Positions 27,354-37,935 of a stretch of 64,000 nucleotides of DNA are shown piece after piece (position 1 is the stretch's first letter; every line of letters starts with the position of its first letter). The DNA is taken from NCBI RefSeq assembly GCF_019933235.1, contig NZ_CP082945.1, positions 5,803,501 to 5,867,500 on the forward strand. The letters are read 5' to 3'. The notes below the pieces were generated by a model. The model was not told where the DNA came from and did not search any database. It saw only the letters and a program-made list of their open reading frames with translations. The DNA comes from Streptomyces angustmyceticus (GTDB lineage Bacteria > Actinomycetota > Actinomycetes > Streptomycetales > Streptomycetaceae). Made by a program: the position numbers and the translations under genes.

Positions 27354-27367
27354 GGGGGGGGGGGGGG
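27354..27367 (+). repeat. 14-base G homopolymer
   Basis: Run of 14 G just after the malR copy 2 stop codon, with no other sequence between. It could slip during replication or be a consensus error; it does not affect a reading frame. Confidence 0.9.
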
Positions 27368-27388
27368 AGGGACGCGGGCCCGGCCGGA

Positions 27389-27411
27389 TTGTCAGTGGGG
27401 GGTGCCATGCT
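27389..27411 (+). promoter_or_regulatory. RecA-independent DNA-damage (PafBC-type) promoter, near match
   Basis: TTGTCAGTG (27389-27397), 8 bases, then CATGCT (27406-27411). The actinobacterial RecA-NDp pattern is TTGTCRGTG-N8-TAnnnT; only the first base of the -10 departs. The ATG at 27418 is 6 bases downstream, so the transcript is probably leaderless. Confidence 0.55.
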
Positions 27412-27417
27412 GCACCC

Positions 27418-27630
27418 ATGACCAACACCGTGCAGGGGCCCGCGAGTTACTTTCCGTCGATCGAGAAGAAGTACGGCCGTCCGATAGCCGAGTGGCAGAG
27501 CCTGATCACCGCCTCGCCGCTGACCCGGCACATGGAGCTGGTGGCCTGGCTCAAGGCCGAACACGGCCTGGGCCACGGCCACGCCAACGCCCTGGTCGCC
27601 CACACCCTCGCCCAGGCCGAGGGCCGGTAG
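27418..27630 (+). CDS. DUF4287-domain protein
   Basis: 70 residues, nearly all one domain: YFPSIEKKYGRPIAEWQSLI, then MELVAWLKAEHGLGHGHANALVAH. This is the DUF4287 fold of small helical proteins, often found near DNA-binding or stress genes; molecular function unknown. It stands alone with its own promoter (27389-27411) that resembles DNA-damage-inducible ones. Convergent with the kinase gene. Confidence 0.85.
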   Translation: MTNTVQGPASYFPSIEKKYGRPIAEWQSLITASPLTRHMELVAWLKAEHGLGHGHANALVAHTLAQAEGR

Positions 27631-27689
27631 TCCGCGGCGCGGGGCAGCGGCGGCGGGGCGCCCCTCCGGGCCGGGCGGCGCGGAGGGGC

Positions 27690-29321
27690 TCAGGGCTTGC
27701 GGACGTCCAGGTTGGCGATCGCGATCCGGGCGATCTCGCGGCCGCGGGCGGTGAAGTCGCCCTTGCCCGGGTAGTCCACCCACAACCGGTACATGTCACC
27801 GGCGTGGGTGCGGTAGTAGAACGCCTTGGCCTCGCGCGGGACGTCCCCGTCGATGTCCACGCCGGAGCCGCTCGTGCCGTAGGTGACGGTGTTCAGGGCC
27901 GCGTCGCGTTCCTGGTACGTGACGTTGGCGTCCGTGCTGCTGCCGGTCTTCGTGTCGGAGGACATCGACAGGCCCGCCCCGGAGAAGGAGCCGCCCTTGA
28001 TCGCGTCCGAGTCCTTGAACGCCTGGGCGTCGGCGGTCCCCGAGATGTCGCTCTTCTGCCGCACGTGGTCCCACCGGGCCAGCTCGACCGTGACCGCTCC
28101 GCTGGGATCCTTGTACGTGATCACGGACGGGTCCGCGTCGTCCGGGATCCGGAGGTAGCCGGCGGGCACCGCGATGTCCGCGTTCAGCGGCGCCGCCTCC
28201 TGGTGCTTCTTCCACCCCTCGGGCAACGGCCCGGCGAACGGATCCGCCAGGACCAGGTAGGCGCCTGCGGCCAGTGCCACGACTGCGGCGGCGCCCCCTG
28301 CGAGAGCCTTGCGGCCGAGGCGGACCCCCTTACCGGCCTCGGGGCCACCGGTCCGCACGACCGGGGGCGGCGGCTGCACAGCCCGTTCGAGCAGTTCGCG
28401 CACCCGCGTCGCGTTCGGCCGGCGCGCCGGATCCTTCTGCAGCAGACCCTGGACGGCCTCGGCCAGCGGACCGCCGCCGGCCGCGCTCGGGGCGGCCGGC
28501 GTCGCGTTCAGCACGGCCTGCAGCGTGGCGGGGGTGTTGGTGCGGCGGAACGGCGAGACGCCTTCCGTCGCCGCGTACAGCACGACGCCGAGCGACCACA
28601 GGTCGGAGGCGCTGCCGGGCTGCTGTCCCAACACGCGCTCGGGCGCGATGAATTCGGGGGAGCCGACGAACCCGCCGGTCTCGGTCAGCTTGGTCTCGCC
28701 CTCGATCTGCGCGATGCCGAAGTCGGTGAGGATGACGCGGTCGTGGCGGCCGAGCATGACGTTGTCCGGCTTCACGTCGCGGTGCAGGATCCCGGCGGCG
28801 TGCGCGGCCTCCAACGCGCCGAGCACCTCCAGCCCGATCCGCGCGGCGTCGCGCGCGCCGAGCGTGCCCTCCTGGAGCGCGTCGCCGAGGGAGCGCCCCT
28901 GGACGAACTCCATGACGATCCAGGGCTGTCCCTCCTCGACGGCGACGTCATGGACGTTCACCACCGCGGGATGATCGAGGCGGGCCGCGGCCCGTGCCTC
29001 GCGCCGCATCCGTTCGAAGAGGCCGGCCCGCTCCCGCTCCGGCAGGTGGTCGGGGATCCGGGACTCCTTGACGGCGACCTCGCGGTCCATGACCTCGTCG
29101 CGGGCACGCCACACGGTGCCCATGCCGCCGTGCCCGAGCCTGCTCAGCAGCCGGTAGCGGCCCGCCACGAGCCGGCCCGCGCCCGGATCGGACTGCGGCG
29201 CCACCTGCGCGGCCGGCGCCGGGGCGTGCTCCGTGAGCGGCGCCTGGGCAGGCTGCGGCGGTTGCAGCCGGAAGCTCGTGGGCTCGTGCGGACGCGGTGC
29301 GGTTCCCCCGATGTCATTCAT
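27690..29321 (-). CDS. Membrane Ser/Thr protein kinase with extracytoplasmic domain
   Basis: 543 residues. A Pro-rich arm precedes the kinase domain (about residues 55-310) with GHGGMGTVW P-loop, catalytic Lys85 in VAVKES, HRDVKPDN (Asp182) and DFG (200-202), IAPERV. A Pro-rich linker, one membrane helix (about residues 340-360) and an extracytoplasmic domain of about 180 residues follow, without PASTA repeats. Phosphorylates Ser/Thr of cytosolic targets in response to an outside signal. It is divergent in outlook from the conflict genes on the + strand, but sits with DUF397 and XRE genes on the minus strand; an 80-bp gap separates it from the DUF397 gene upstream. Confidence 0.93.
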   Translation of the reverse strand: MNDIGGTAPRPHEPTSFRLQPPQPAQAPLTEHAPAPAAQVAPQSDPGAGRLVAGRYRLLSRLGHGGMGTVWRARDEVMDREVAVKESRIPDHLPERERAGLFERMRREARAAARLDHPAVVNVHDVAVEEGQPWIVMEFVQGRSLGDALQEGTLGARDAARIGLEVLGALEAAHAAGILHRDVKPDNVMLGRHDRVILTDFGIAQIEGETKLTETGGFVGSPEFIAPERVLGQQPGSASDLWSLGVVLYAATEGVSPFRRTNTPATLQAVLNATPAAPSAAGGGPLAEAVQGLLQKDPARRPNATRVRELLERAVQPPPPVVRTGGPEAGKGVRLGRKALAGGAAAVVALAAGAYLVLADPFAGPLPEGWKKHQEAAPLNADIAVPAGYLRIPDDADPSVITYKDPSGAVTVELARWDHVRQKSDISGTADAQAFKDSDAIKGGSFSGAGLSMSSDTKTGSSTDANVTYQERDAALNTVTYGTSGSGVDIDGDVPREAKAFYYRTHAGDMYRLWVDYPGKGDFTARGREIARIAIANLDVRKP

Positions 29322-29401
29322 GTGCTCATCTTTATCCTCAGTGGCGTCCGGCGTACCACTGGGGTCGGGGACAGGTGACCGCGTGACAGGCCGGCCCGCA
29401 C

Positions 29402-29662
29402 TCAGCCCCTTACGTGGCCCCGCCGCACCGCGTACGCCGCGAACTCCGCCCAGGCCGGGGCGGGCACGGCGAGCTGCGGGCCGCCCTTGTCCTTGGAGTC
29501 GCGGACGTGGACGGTCGTGGGGCAGGCGGCGACCTCCACGCAGTCGCCGTCACCCCCGCTGCTGTAGCTGGACTTCCGCCAGGAGAGGGCGACCTCCACG
29601 CAGCTGTCGCCGGAGCTGCCGCTGTAGCTGCTCTTGAACCACGCCAGTTCCGGGATGCTCAT
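29402..29662 (-). CDS. Tandem DUF397 protein
   Basis: 86 residues containing two DUF397-like units: WFKSSYSGSSGDSCVEVA and WRKSSYSSGGDGDCVEVA, each with the WxKSSYS...CVEVA signature, followed by VHVRDSKDKGGPQLAV and a C-terminal helix. Such proteins almost always follow an XRE regulator with a DUF5753 region, as here (ATGA overlap with the upstream stop). They are thought to act as small partners in BldB/whiJ-type regulation, with limited direct evidence. The N-terminal unit is a partial repeat of the second. Confidence 0.9.
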   Translation of the reverse strand: MSIPELAWFKSSYSGSSGDSCVEVALSWRKSSYSSGGDGDCVEVAACPTTVHVRDSKDKGGPQLAVPAPAWAEFAAYAVRRGHVRG

Positions 29663-30144
29663 AGCGCTCCTCGCATCTGCTCCAACAGGCTCCGGGAGTC
29701 ATCCGGGGTGAGGGCCTGTGAACGCAGTTTCGCATACCGTATGTGGAGGGCACTGAGCTCTTTCGGGTCGGAATGGAACAGGCCGCCGAACAGCGTCCGG
29801 GCGTACGCCTCGGTCTGTAACAGGCCCGGAACCAGCCGGTTCTCGTAGGTGTAGAGGTTGAGCGCCTGCTCCTCAAGGCCCGCCCAGACCCGGAACCAGG
29901 AGGCGAAGCCGCGCCGCCTGCAGAGGTACTTGGCCGCCTTCCGCAGCACCTTGCCCGCGTCCAGCGCCTCCTCCGACCGCTCGATGAACGTCTCCGACGG
30001 CAGCCGCCGGCCCTGTTCCACCGAGGCGATGTAGTGCGACGAGTACTGGATCTCCGGTGCCAGGGACTCCTGGGTGAACCCGGCCTTCTCCCGTAGTGCC
30101 TGGTACACCGCCCCGAAGATGCGCAGGCTGTCGGACGGTCCCAG
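29659..30144 (-). pseudogene. XRE-family regulator with a large internal deletion
   Basis: 161 codons. The HTH (LREKAGFTQESLAPEIQYSS, then ASVEQGRRLPS) and the start of the DUF5753 region (ENRLVPGLLQTEAYARTLFGGL) are normal, but the sequence jumps directly to the family's usual C terminus (HSDPKELSALHIRYAKLRSQ, then ALTPDDSRSLLEQM). About 120 residues normally lying between are missing, in frame. The frame has no ATG/GTG start; CTG 30144 with GGTGGAG upstream is my choice. It contains a TTA codon (29820-29818), hence bldA dependence. It may still bind DNA; partner of the DUF397 gene. I call it a deletion derivative rather than dead. Confidence 0.7.
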
Positions 30145-30546
30145 CGCTTCAGCTCCACCCGGCGCGGCGCCCGGCTCGCCCGTTACCTCGCGCTCCAGCA
30201 GCTCGACGTCTGGGGCTTCCCGTACGGCGGCGAGGTCTCCGACGCCGCCGCCCTGATCGTCGGCGAACTCGCCGCCAACGCGGTGACCCACGGCCGGGTG
30301 CCCGGCCGGGACTTCGAGCTGCGCCTGACGAGGGTGCCGGGCTCGGCGCGCCCCGGCACCCTGCGGATCGAGGTCGCCGACACCCGCACCGAGCAGCGCC
30401 CGCCCGGCCCCGGCACGTTCACGCCCCCGCCACCCGACTCCAAAACCGGCCGTGGCCTCCTCCTGGTGGCCGCGCTCGCCACTCGCTGGTCGGTGCTCGA
30501 CCGGGGGCCGGTCGGCAAGGTGGTCAGTGCCGAACTGGACCTGTAG
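30100..30546 (+). CDS. HATPase_c ATP-binding protein (anti-sigma-factor-like), start unclear
   Basis: The frame from 30097 to the TAG at 30544-30546 encodes an RsbW/SpoIIAB-like kinase fold: FSSTRRGARLARYLALQQL, then GELAANAVTHG (N-box), VADTR (G1 region) and GRGLLLVAAL (G2). About 140 residues would be full length. No ATG, GTG or TTG occurs between the upstream stop (30094-30096) and the conserved start of the domain; CTG 30100 is the only candidate, while an ATG at 30119 is out of frame by one base. Either a non-standard start is used or there is a frameshift or sequencing error. It is divergent from and overlaps the XRE gene, the usual arrangement for such pairs. Confidence 0.7.
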   Translation: MVHRPEDAQAVGRSQRFSSTRRGARLARYLALQQLDVWGFPYGGEVSDAAALIVGELAANAVTHGRVPGRDFELRLTRVPGSARPGTLRIEVADTRTEQRPPGPGTFTPPPPDSKTGRGLLLVAALATRWSVLDRGPVGKVVSAELDL

Positions 30547-30660
30547 CGGGGGATTCCCAGGGGATTGGTGGGGATAGGGGGGCAGTGCCCGCATCGCGCG
30601 GCTAAAGTCCTCGGTGACCGACCGGTGACCGGTGGTGGGCTCGGGGCGAAGGGGTGCGGA

Positions 30661-30960
30661 GTGATCGAGCTGGCCAGTGTGATCAGAGATCTGCGCGAGG
30701 AGCTGGAGCAGGCGGTTGCCGCGGCCGAGGGCGCGGAGCTGCGCTTCGAGTTGGGGACGATCGAGCTGGAGGTGTCGGTCGCCCTGGAGCGGTCCGCCCA
30801 CGCGGGGGCGAAGGTGCGGTTCTGGGTGGTGGAGTCCGGCGCGGACGCGACGGTCGGCGCCACCAGGACCCAGCGCCTCACCCTGGCCCTGCAGCCGACC
30901 CTCACCCGGTCGGGCAACCCGCCGTTCGTCTCCGGAACCACCGGCGCCAACGAGCAGTGA
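30661..30960 (+). CDS. Trypsin-co-occurring domain 2 (trypco2) protein
   Basis: 99 residues; the family pattern is clear: IELASVIRDLREELEQAV, ELRFELGTIELEVSVAL, AKVRFWVVESGAD and TQRLTLALQPTL. Trypco2 proteins are small alpha/beta proteins encoded next to trypsin-like peptidases in NTPase-based conflict systems. GTG start at 30661 with a GAAGGGG site. Its stop overlaps the next gene's GTG (30957), so it is made stoichiometrically with the trypsin-NACHT protein and probably binds or regulates its protease domain (inference). Confidence 0.88.
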   Translation: MIELASVIRDLREELEQAVAAAEGAELRFELGTIELEVSVALERSAHAGAKVRFWVVESGADATVGATRTQRLTLALQPTLTRSGNPPFVSGTTGANEQ

Positions 30961-33908
30961 ACCCCGCGGACAGCAGGGCCTCCGGGCCGGCCGGGCTCGA
31001 CCCGGGGCGCGTGGTCCAGGTCCTCACCACCTGCCGGGCGGGCCCGGGGCGGCGCGGGTCGGGCTACCGGGTGAGCGGGCACGCGGTGCTCACGGCCGCG
31101 CATGTGGTGAGCGACGCGGCGTCGGTGCGGCTGCGCTTCCTCACCGAGGACGGCGGCACGACGGAGGTGTCCGGCGAGCCGGTCTGGGCGGACGCGGCCA
31201 TGGACGTCGCGGTGCTCAGGATCGCGGGGGACGCGCGCACCGGCCCACCGGGCGCCGCCGGGATCACGCCCGTGCGGTTCGCCGGGATCACGCGGCCCGT
31301 GGAGTGCGAGGCGCTGGGATTCCCGAGGTTCAGGCTGCGCCCCGACAGGGAGTCGGCGGACGGTGACGGCCCCACCTGGTACCGGGACTCCCACCACGCC
31401 CGCGGTACGACCACGCCGCTGTCGTACCTGCGCGCGGGCAGCCTGGAGATCACCGTGGAGCCTCCCGAGTACGACCCCGAGCCGGGGCGCTCCCCGTGGG
31501 AGGGGATGTCGGGGGCCGCGGTGTGGAGCGGCGGGTACGTGATCGGGGTGGTCAGCGAGCACCACCGCTTCGACGGGCTCGGCAGGTTCGCGGCGAGCCA
31601 GGTCAAGCGCTGGTACCGCCTCGCCCCGGACCGGCTCGACGCGCTCAGCGCGCTGATCGGCCTGCCGGCCGGCGCCGACCGCCTCACACAGCTCCCGCTC
31701 CCGCCGCCGCGGCCGCCGGACGGGCCGGAGCAGCCCGATGCGCCGGAGGTGCGGAAGGCGGCCGGGAAACTCGCCCACGACGTGTACGAGCAGTGGCACC
31801 GCGAGGGGCAGCGGCGGCGGGCCGGAGACCCGTTCCCGCTCGCCGTCCGCTTCGACTGCACCGAACGGAACGTCTTCGACCACTGGGCCAACATCCGCCG
31901 GGCGCCGTCCGGGACGCCCGCGGCGCCCCTGCCCCTGGACGGCCGGCTCGACCGGATCGTGGACGTGTACGAGTCGGTTCCGTCCCGTCGGCTGGTGGTG
32001 CTGGGGGAGGCCGGTTCCGGCAAGACGATCCTGACGCTGCGTTTCGTTCTGGACCGGCTCAGGGCCCGCGCCGCCGGCGACCGGGTGCCGGTGATCTTCG
32101 GCCTGGGGTCATGGGACCCGGTCACCACCTCGCTGGACGACTGGCTGTGCGCCCAACTGGTGCGCGACCACCCCTTCCTGGCGGCTCCCGCGGACAGCGG
32201 AGGCGACCTCGCCGGTCTCCTGCTCGACGAGGACAGGATCCTTCCGGTGCTCGACGGCTTCGACGAGATCGCGACCGGCCTGCACGGCGCGGCGTTCCGC
32301 GCGCTCAACCGCACCATCACGCCGCTGCTGTTCACCAGCCGCCCGGCGGAATTCGGCCGGGCCGTGGCGGCGAACGGCGTGCTGCGCGAAGCCGCCGTCA
32401 TCGAGCTGGCGGACCTCACCGTGGACGACTACGCCGACTACCTGCACCGCGGCAGCCGGCCGGTCAGGGACGGCGGCGCGGACAGCTCCGTGTGGGAACC
32501 CGTCCTGGCCGCGCTGCGCCAGGAGCCGCGCGGCGCGGGCGCGGCGAACGTCGCCACGGCGCTCGCGACCCCGCTGATGGTCGGCCTGGCCCGCACGGTC
32601 TACGGGGGCGCCACCGAGGACAAGCCCTCCGACCTGCTGGACACCGAGGATTTCGGCACCCCCGAAGACGTGCAGGACCATCTCCTGTCGGCCTTCCTCC
32701 CGGCCGTCTACGACCCCGCACCGACCGGCCGCGGCTCCCGCCCCCGCCGTCGCCGGTACCACCCCGAACGCGCCCGGCGCTGGCTCGGCCACCTCGCCAC
32801 GCACCTGCACGACCTCGACACCCGCGACCTCGCCTGGTGGGAGATGGGCACCACCATGCGCCTCGCGTCGCGCATGCGCGTGGTCGGGTTGCTGGCCGCG
32901 CTGGCCTTCGGGGTGACGACCGGGATCGGGAACGTGCCCGTGGACCTGGTCGCGACCGACCTCGGCATCGGGTTCGCACTCGGCCGGGGACTCATGGTCG
33001 GGCTCCTGCACGGGCTCCTCGCCGGGCTGGTCTTCGGGTTCGTGTACGGGGTCGTGTCCGGGGGCGCGCCGCGTGAGCCGTCGCGCGTCCGGATACAGAT
33101 CTTCGGCGGGACGCGGCAGACGCGCGCCAAGGTCGTCCCCAGGGCCCTGCTGGGGGTCGGGTTCGGGATCCCGGTGGCGGTCGTGCTGGTGCTCGTGGAC
33201 CGGTTCGTGGTCGCTCCGCTGGGGTTCGACGACGGGCTCGACGGAGGGCTGGTGGGCGCCCTCCTCTTCCCGCTCGAGGTCGGGCTCGGCGCCGGACTCG
33301 TGCTCGGCCTCATGGCCTGGCTGGAAGCCCCCGTGGAGATCGGATCCGCGGTCAGCGCCGCGGACCTGTTGAGCACGAACCGCAAGAACGTGGTCGTCCA
33401 CATGCTGGTGTGGATGCTCGTGATCGGGATCCCCGCCGGGCTCGGCTTCGGGCTCGTGCCCGGTCCCGTCGGCGGGCTCATGCCCGGCCCGGTCCGCGGG
33501 CTCCTGGCCGGGCTCGTGTTCGGGATCGAGGCGGCGTTCGGGGGCGGGCTCGGGTACGGGCTGAGTTTCACCGCCTGGGGCCAGTGGGTGGCCCTGGTGC
33601 GGATGTGGCTGCCGCTGACGGGCCGGCTTCCGTGGGCGGTGATCGCGTTCCTGGACGACGCCCACCAGCGGGGTGTGCTGCGTCGGGCCGGCGCGGTCTA
33701 CCAGTTCCGCCACGCCCGCCTCCAGGACCACCTGGCCCGGGTTTCCCGGGCGCACCACTGCCCCCACCGGCCGGGTGCACCGGGCACGGCGGACCCGGAC
33801 GGCACCGGGAACTGCCCGCGACCCCAGGAGCGTCCTGATTCTGGTAACACCTGCCGGACGCATACCGATGGGCCAGACAGCGGAACAACTCACGGGGGTG
33901 CCACATGA
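30957..33908 (+). CDS. Trypsin-like protease / NACHT NTPase / multi-helix membrane protein
   Basis: 983 residues. Residues 1-210: trypsin-like serine protease with H49 (LTAAHVV), D83 (AMDVAVLRI) and S185 (GMSGAAVW). Residues about 330-560: NACHT NTPase with Walker A GEAGSGKT (350-357) and Walker B LPVLDGFDEI (429-438), then a helical region with FTSRPAEF sensor. Residues about 640-890: Gly/Leu/Val-rich membrane segments (GLLAALAFGVTTGIGNV and repeated GLxxGLVFG units), then a polar tail. This is an STAND-type sensor: ligand sensing would release NTPase-driven assembly and proteolysis at the membrane. Coupled to trypco2 upstream and DUF6801 downstream. Target and trigger unknown; an antiphage role is an inference. 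Confidence 0.88.
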   Translation: MNPADSRASGPAGLDPGRVVQVLTTCRAGPGRRGSGYRVSGHAVLTAAHVVSDAASVRLRFLTEDGGTTEVSGEPVWADAAMDVAVLRIAGDARTGPPGAAGITPVRFAGITRPVECEALGFPRFRLRPDRESADGDGPTWYRDSHHARGTTTPLSYLRAGSLEITVEPPEYDPEPGRSPWEGMSGAAVWSGGYVIGVVSEHHRFDGLGRFAASQVKRWYRLAPDRLDALSALIGLPAGADRLTQLPLPPPRPPDGPEQPDAPEVRKAAGKLAHDVYEQWHREGQRRRAGDPFPLAVRFDCTERNVFDHWANIRRAPSGTPAAPLPLDGRLDRIVDVYESVPSRRLVVLGEAGSGKTILTLRFVLDRLRARAAGDRVPVIFGLGSWDPVTTSLDDWLCAQLVRDHPFLAAPADSGGDLAGLLLDEDRILPVLDGFDEIATGLHGAAFRALNRTITPLLFTSRPAEFGRAVAANGVLREAAVIELADLTVDDYADYLHRGSRPVRDGGADSSVWEPVLAALRQEPRGAGAANVATALATPLMVGLARTVYGGATEDKPSDLLDTEDFGTPEDVQDHLLSAFLPAVYDPAPTGRGSRPRRRRYHPERARRWLGHLATHLHDLDTRDLAWWEMGTTMRLASRMRVVGLLAALAFGVTTGIGNVPVDLVATDLGIGFALGRGLMVGLLHGLLAGLVFGFVYGVVSGGAPREPSRVRIQIFGGTRQTRAKVVPRALLGVGFGIPVAVVLVLVDRFVVAPLGFDDGLDGGLVGALLFPLEVGLGAGLVLGLMAWLEAPVEIGSAVSAADLLSTNRKNVVVHMLVWMLVIGIPAGLGFGLVPGPVGGLMPGPVRGLLAGLVFGIEAAFGGGLGYGLSFTAWGQWVALVRMWLPLTGRLPWAVIAFLDDAHQRGVLRRAGAVYQFRHARLQDHLARVSRAHHCPHRPGAPGTADPDGTGNCPRPQERPDSGNTCRTHTDGPDSGTTHGGAT

Positions 33909-34873
33909 CTGCCAGGCGCGGGGCGCGAAGGCCACAGGTGAGGATCGCCCTGGGGGCGGTGACGGCGTTAGGGACCGCCGCCACGGTCGTCGGGATTTCC
34001 GGAGCCGGAACCGCGGCCGCACAACCGGTTTCCCGCACGCTGAAATACACCTGCAAGGTCCCGGTGATCAAAAGCCTGCCCTTCACGGTGAGGATCGACG
34101 CGGACATTCCGCAGTCGGTCGGGGTCGGCGAAGCCAGCCGGAAATTCGCCATCGGCGCCCGGACCACGGTGGACGCGGACCTCACGGCGAAGCTCCGCTT
34201 CCTCGGCGTGAAGACCGTGACGGGCCGGGTGGTCGCGAAGATCGGCGTGTCCGCGCCGCAGGGCGACCGGCGCCTCAGCGTTCCCCTCGGCGTCACCAGG
34301 ACCCGTATCCCGGCGTCCGGTTCCTTCGACGTCGCCGCGACCGGCACCGCACCCGCTCTCACGTTCAGCCGGCCGGGCAAGGCGCGGATCACCGTCGGCG
34401 ACATCGCCCTGCACGTCGTCGGGAAGAAGGCGGACGGTGCCGCACTGGGCGAGGTCGACGCGGGGTGCAGGCTGAACGCCGGGCAGCGGGACGTCGTGGG
34501 GTCGTTCCAGATCACGGCAGCGGGCGCGGGGGCCGGGAAGGCCAACGGCTCGGCCAGGGCCGGGTCTTCGGCGACGGCCGGGGTCTCGGGCACGTCCGGC
34601 GCCCCGGGCACGTCCGGCGCCCCTGGTACGTCCGGCGGCTCGACCCCGTCCGGCGGCTCGGGCACGAGCGCCAAGGGCACGACGGCCTCGGGCGCCACGC
34701 CTGAGCGGACCTTCCTCGCGACCGACGGTACGGCGACGGGGACCACCGCGACCACCGGCCGGAACACCAGAAACCTGGTGCTGCCGATCGCCGGCACCCT
34801 CGTCGTGGCCGCCCTCGCCTTCTGCTTCGGCGCGTGGCACAAGAACCGCCGCCGCGCCGCCGACGGCGACTGA
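33905..34873 (+). CDS. Secreted DUF6801 protein with C-terminal membrane anchor
   Basis: 322 residues. Signal peptide (VRIALGAVTALGTAATVVG, cleavage after TAAA), a beta-rich DUF6801 domain beginning LKYTCKVPVIKSLPFTV (two Cys, CKV and GCRL, may bridge), a Gly/Ser/Thr linker with APGTSG repeats (about residues 215-265), then a membrane helix (LVLPIAGTLVVAALAFCFG) and a basic tail. So the domain is displayed outside and anchored. ATG 33905 overlaps the NACHT gene's stop (ATGA), tying it to that system. Codon 22 is TTA, requiring the bldA tRNA. Function unknown; a surface partner or sensor is an inference. Confidence 0.82.
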   Translation: MTARRGARRPQVRIALGAVTALGTAATVVGISGAGTAAAQPVSRTLKYTCKVPVIKSLPFTVRIDADIPQSVGVGEASRKFAIGARTTVDADLTAKLRFLGVKTVTGRVVAKIGVSAPQGDRRLSVPLGVTRTRIPASGSFDVAATGTAPALTFSRPGKARITVGDIALHVVGKKADGAALGEVDAGCRLNAGQRDVVGSFQITAAGAGAGKANGSARAGSSATAGVSGTSGAPGTSGAPGTSGGSTPSGGSGTSAKGTTASGATPERTFLATDGTATGTTATTGRNTRNLVLPIAGTLVVAALAFCFGAWHKNRRRAADGD

Positions 34874-35138
34874 GGGGATCGCCTCGCGGATCCCGGCGTC
34901 GGGGTCCTGTCCGCCTGCCACCGGCCCGGCCTCACGGGCGCCGACGCGGCCCGCGGCCGCACGCCGGGCCCCTGGCGCACCGTCACCTTCGAGGATGCCG
35001 GCTGCATCCGCCGTGCCCGTGCCCGCGTCAGCCCCTCCGCGAGAGTCATCCCCCGACGCCGGTCCGGCCGTCCGGGCGCGTGGACCCGCAGGGCGGGTCT
35101 CCGGTCGGCCGGACCGGCTGCCAAGGGAACGTAACACC
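34874..35138. other. Intergenic between DUF6801 gene and pullulanase
   Basis: GGGATC/GATCCC forms a weak hairpin right after the DUF6801 stop. The rest has open frames (e.g. RTVTFEDAGCIRRARARV) that resemble no family I know; possibly a decayed gene, but unproven. Confidence 0.35.
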
Positions 35139-35167
35139 CTTGCAATGCCTTGCGTAAGGTCTTGCAA
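35139..35167 (+). promoter_or_regulatory. MalR-like direct repeats upstream of pullulanase
   Basis: CTTGCAA (35139-35145), CTTGCG (35149-35154) and CTTGCAA (35161-35167) in tandem. The same half-site occurs upstream of malE. This supports shared MalR control of the secreted and cytosolic steps of starch use. Confidence 0.55.
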
Positions 35168-35290
35168 CAACCCGTTCGGGCAGCTAGAACCGTCACCAAC
35201 ACCGGCGCCGTCGTCCCTCGGCGCCGTTCAACGGCCTTACGGGCACGGTGCGTTGCCGAGCAAGGTCACTCCACCCCGTCAGGAGGAACC

Positions 35291-37927
<2,637 letters not shown>

Positions 37928-37935
37928 GACCCGGC

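Noticed and set aside
27690..29321. PknB-type kinase with PASTA repeats
   Set aside because: The outside domain has no PASTA pattern; it is a different sensor region.
35150..35290. Longer pullulanase start
   Set aside because: It would place the MalR-like sites inside the gene and put 47 residues before a normal signal peptide; GTG 35291 has AGGAGGA.
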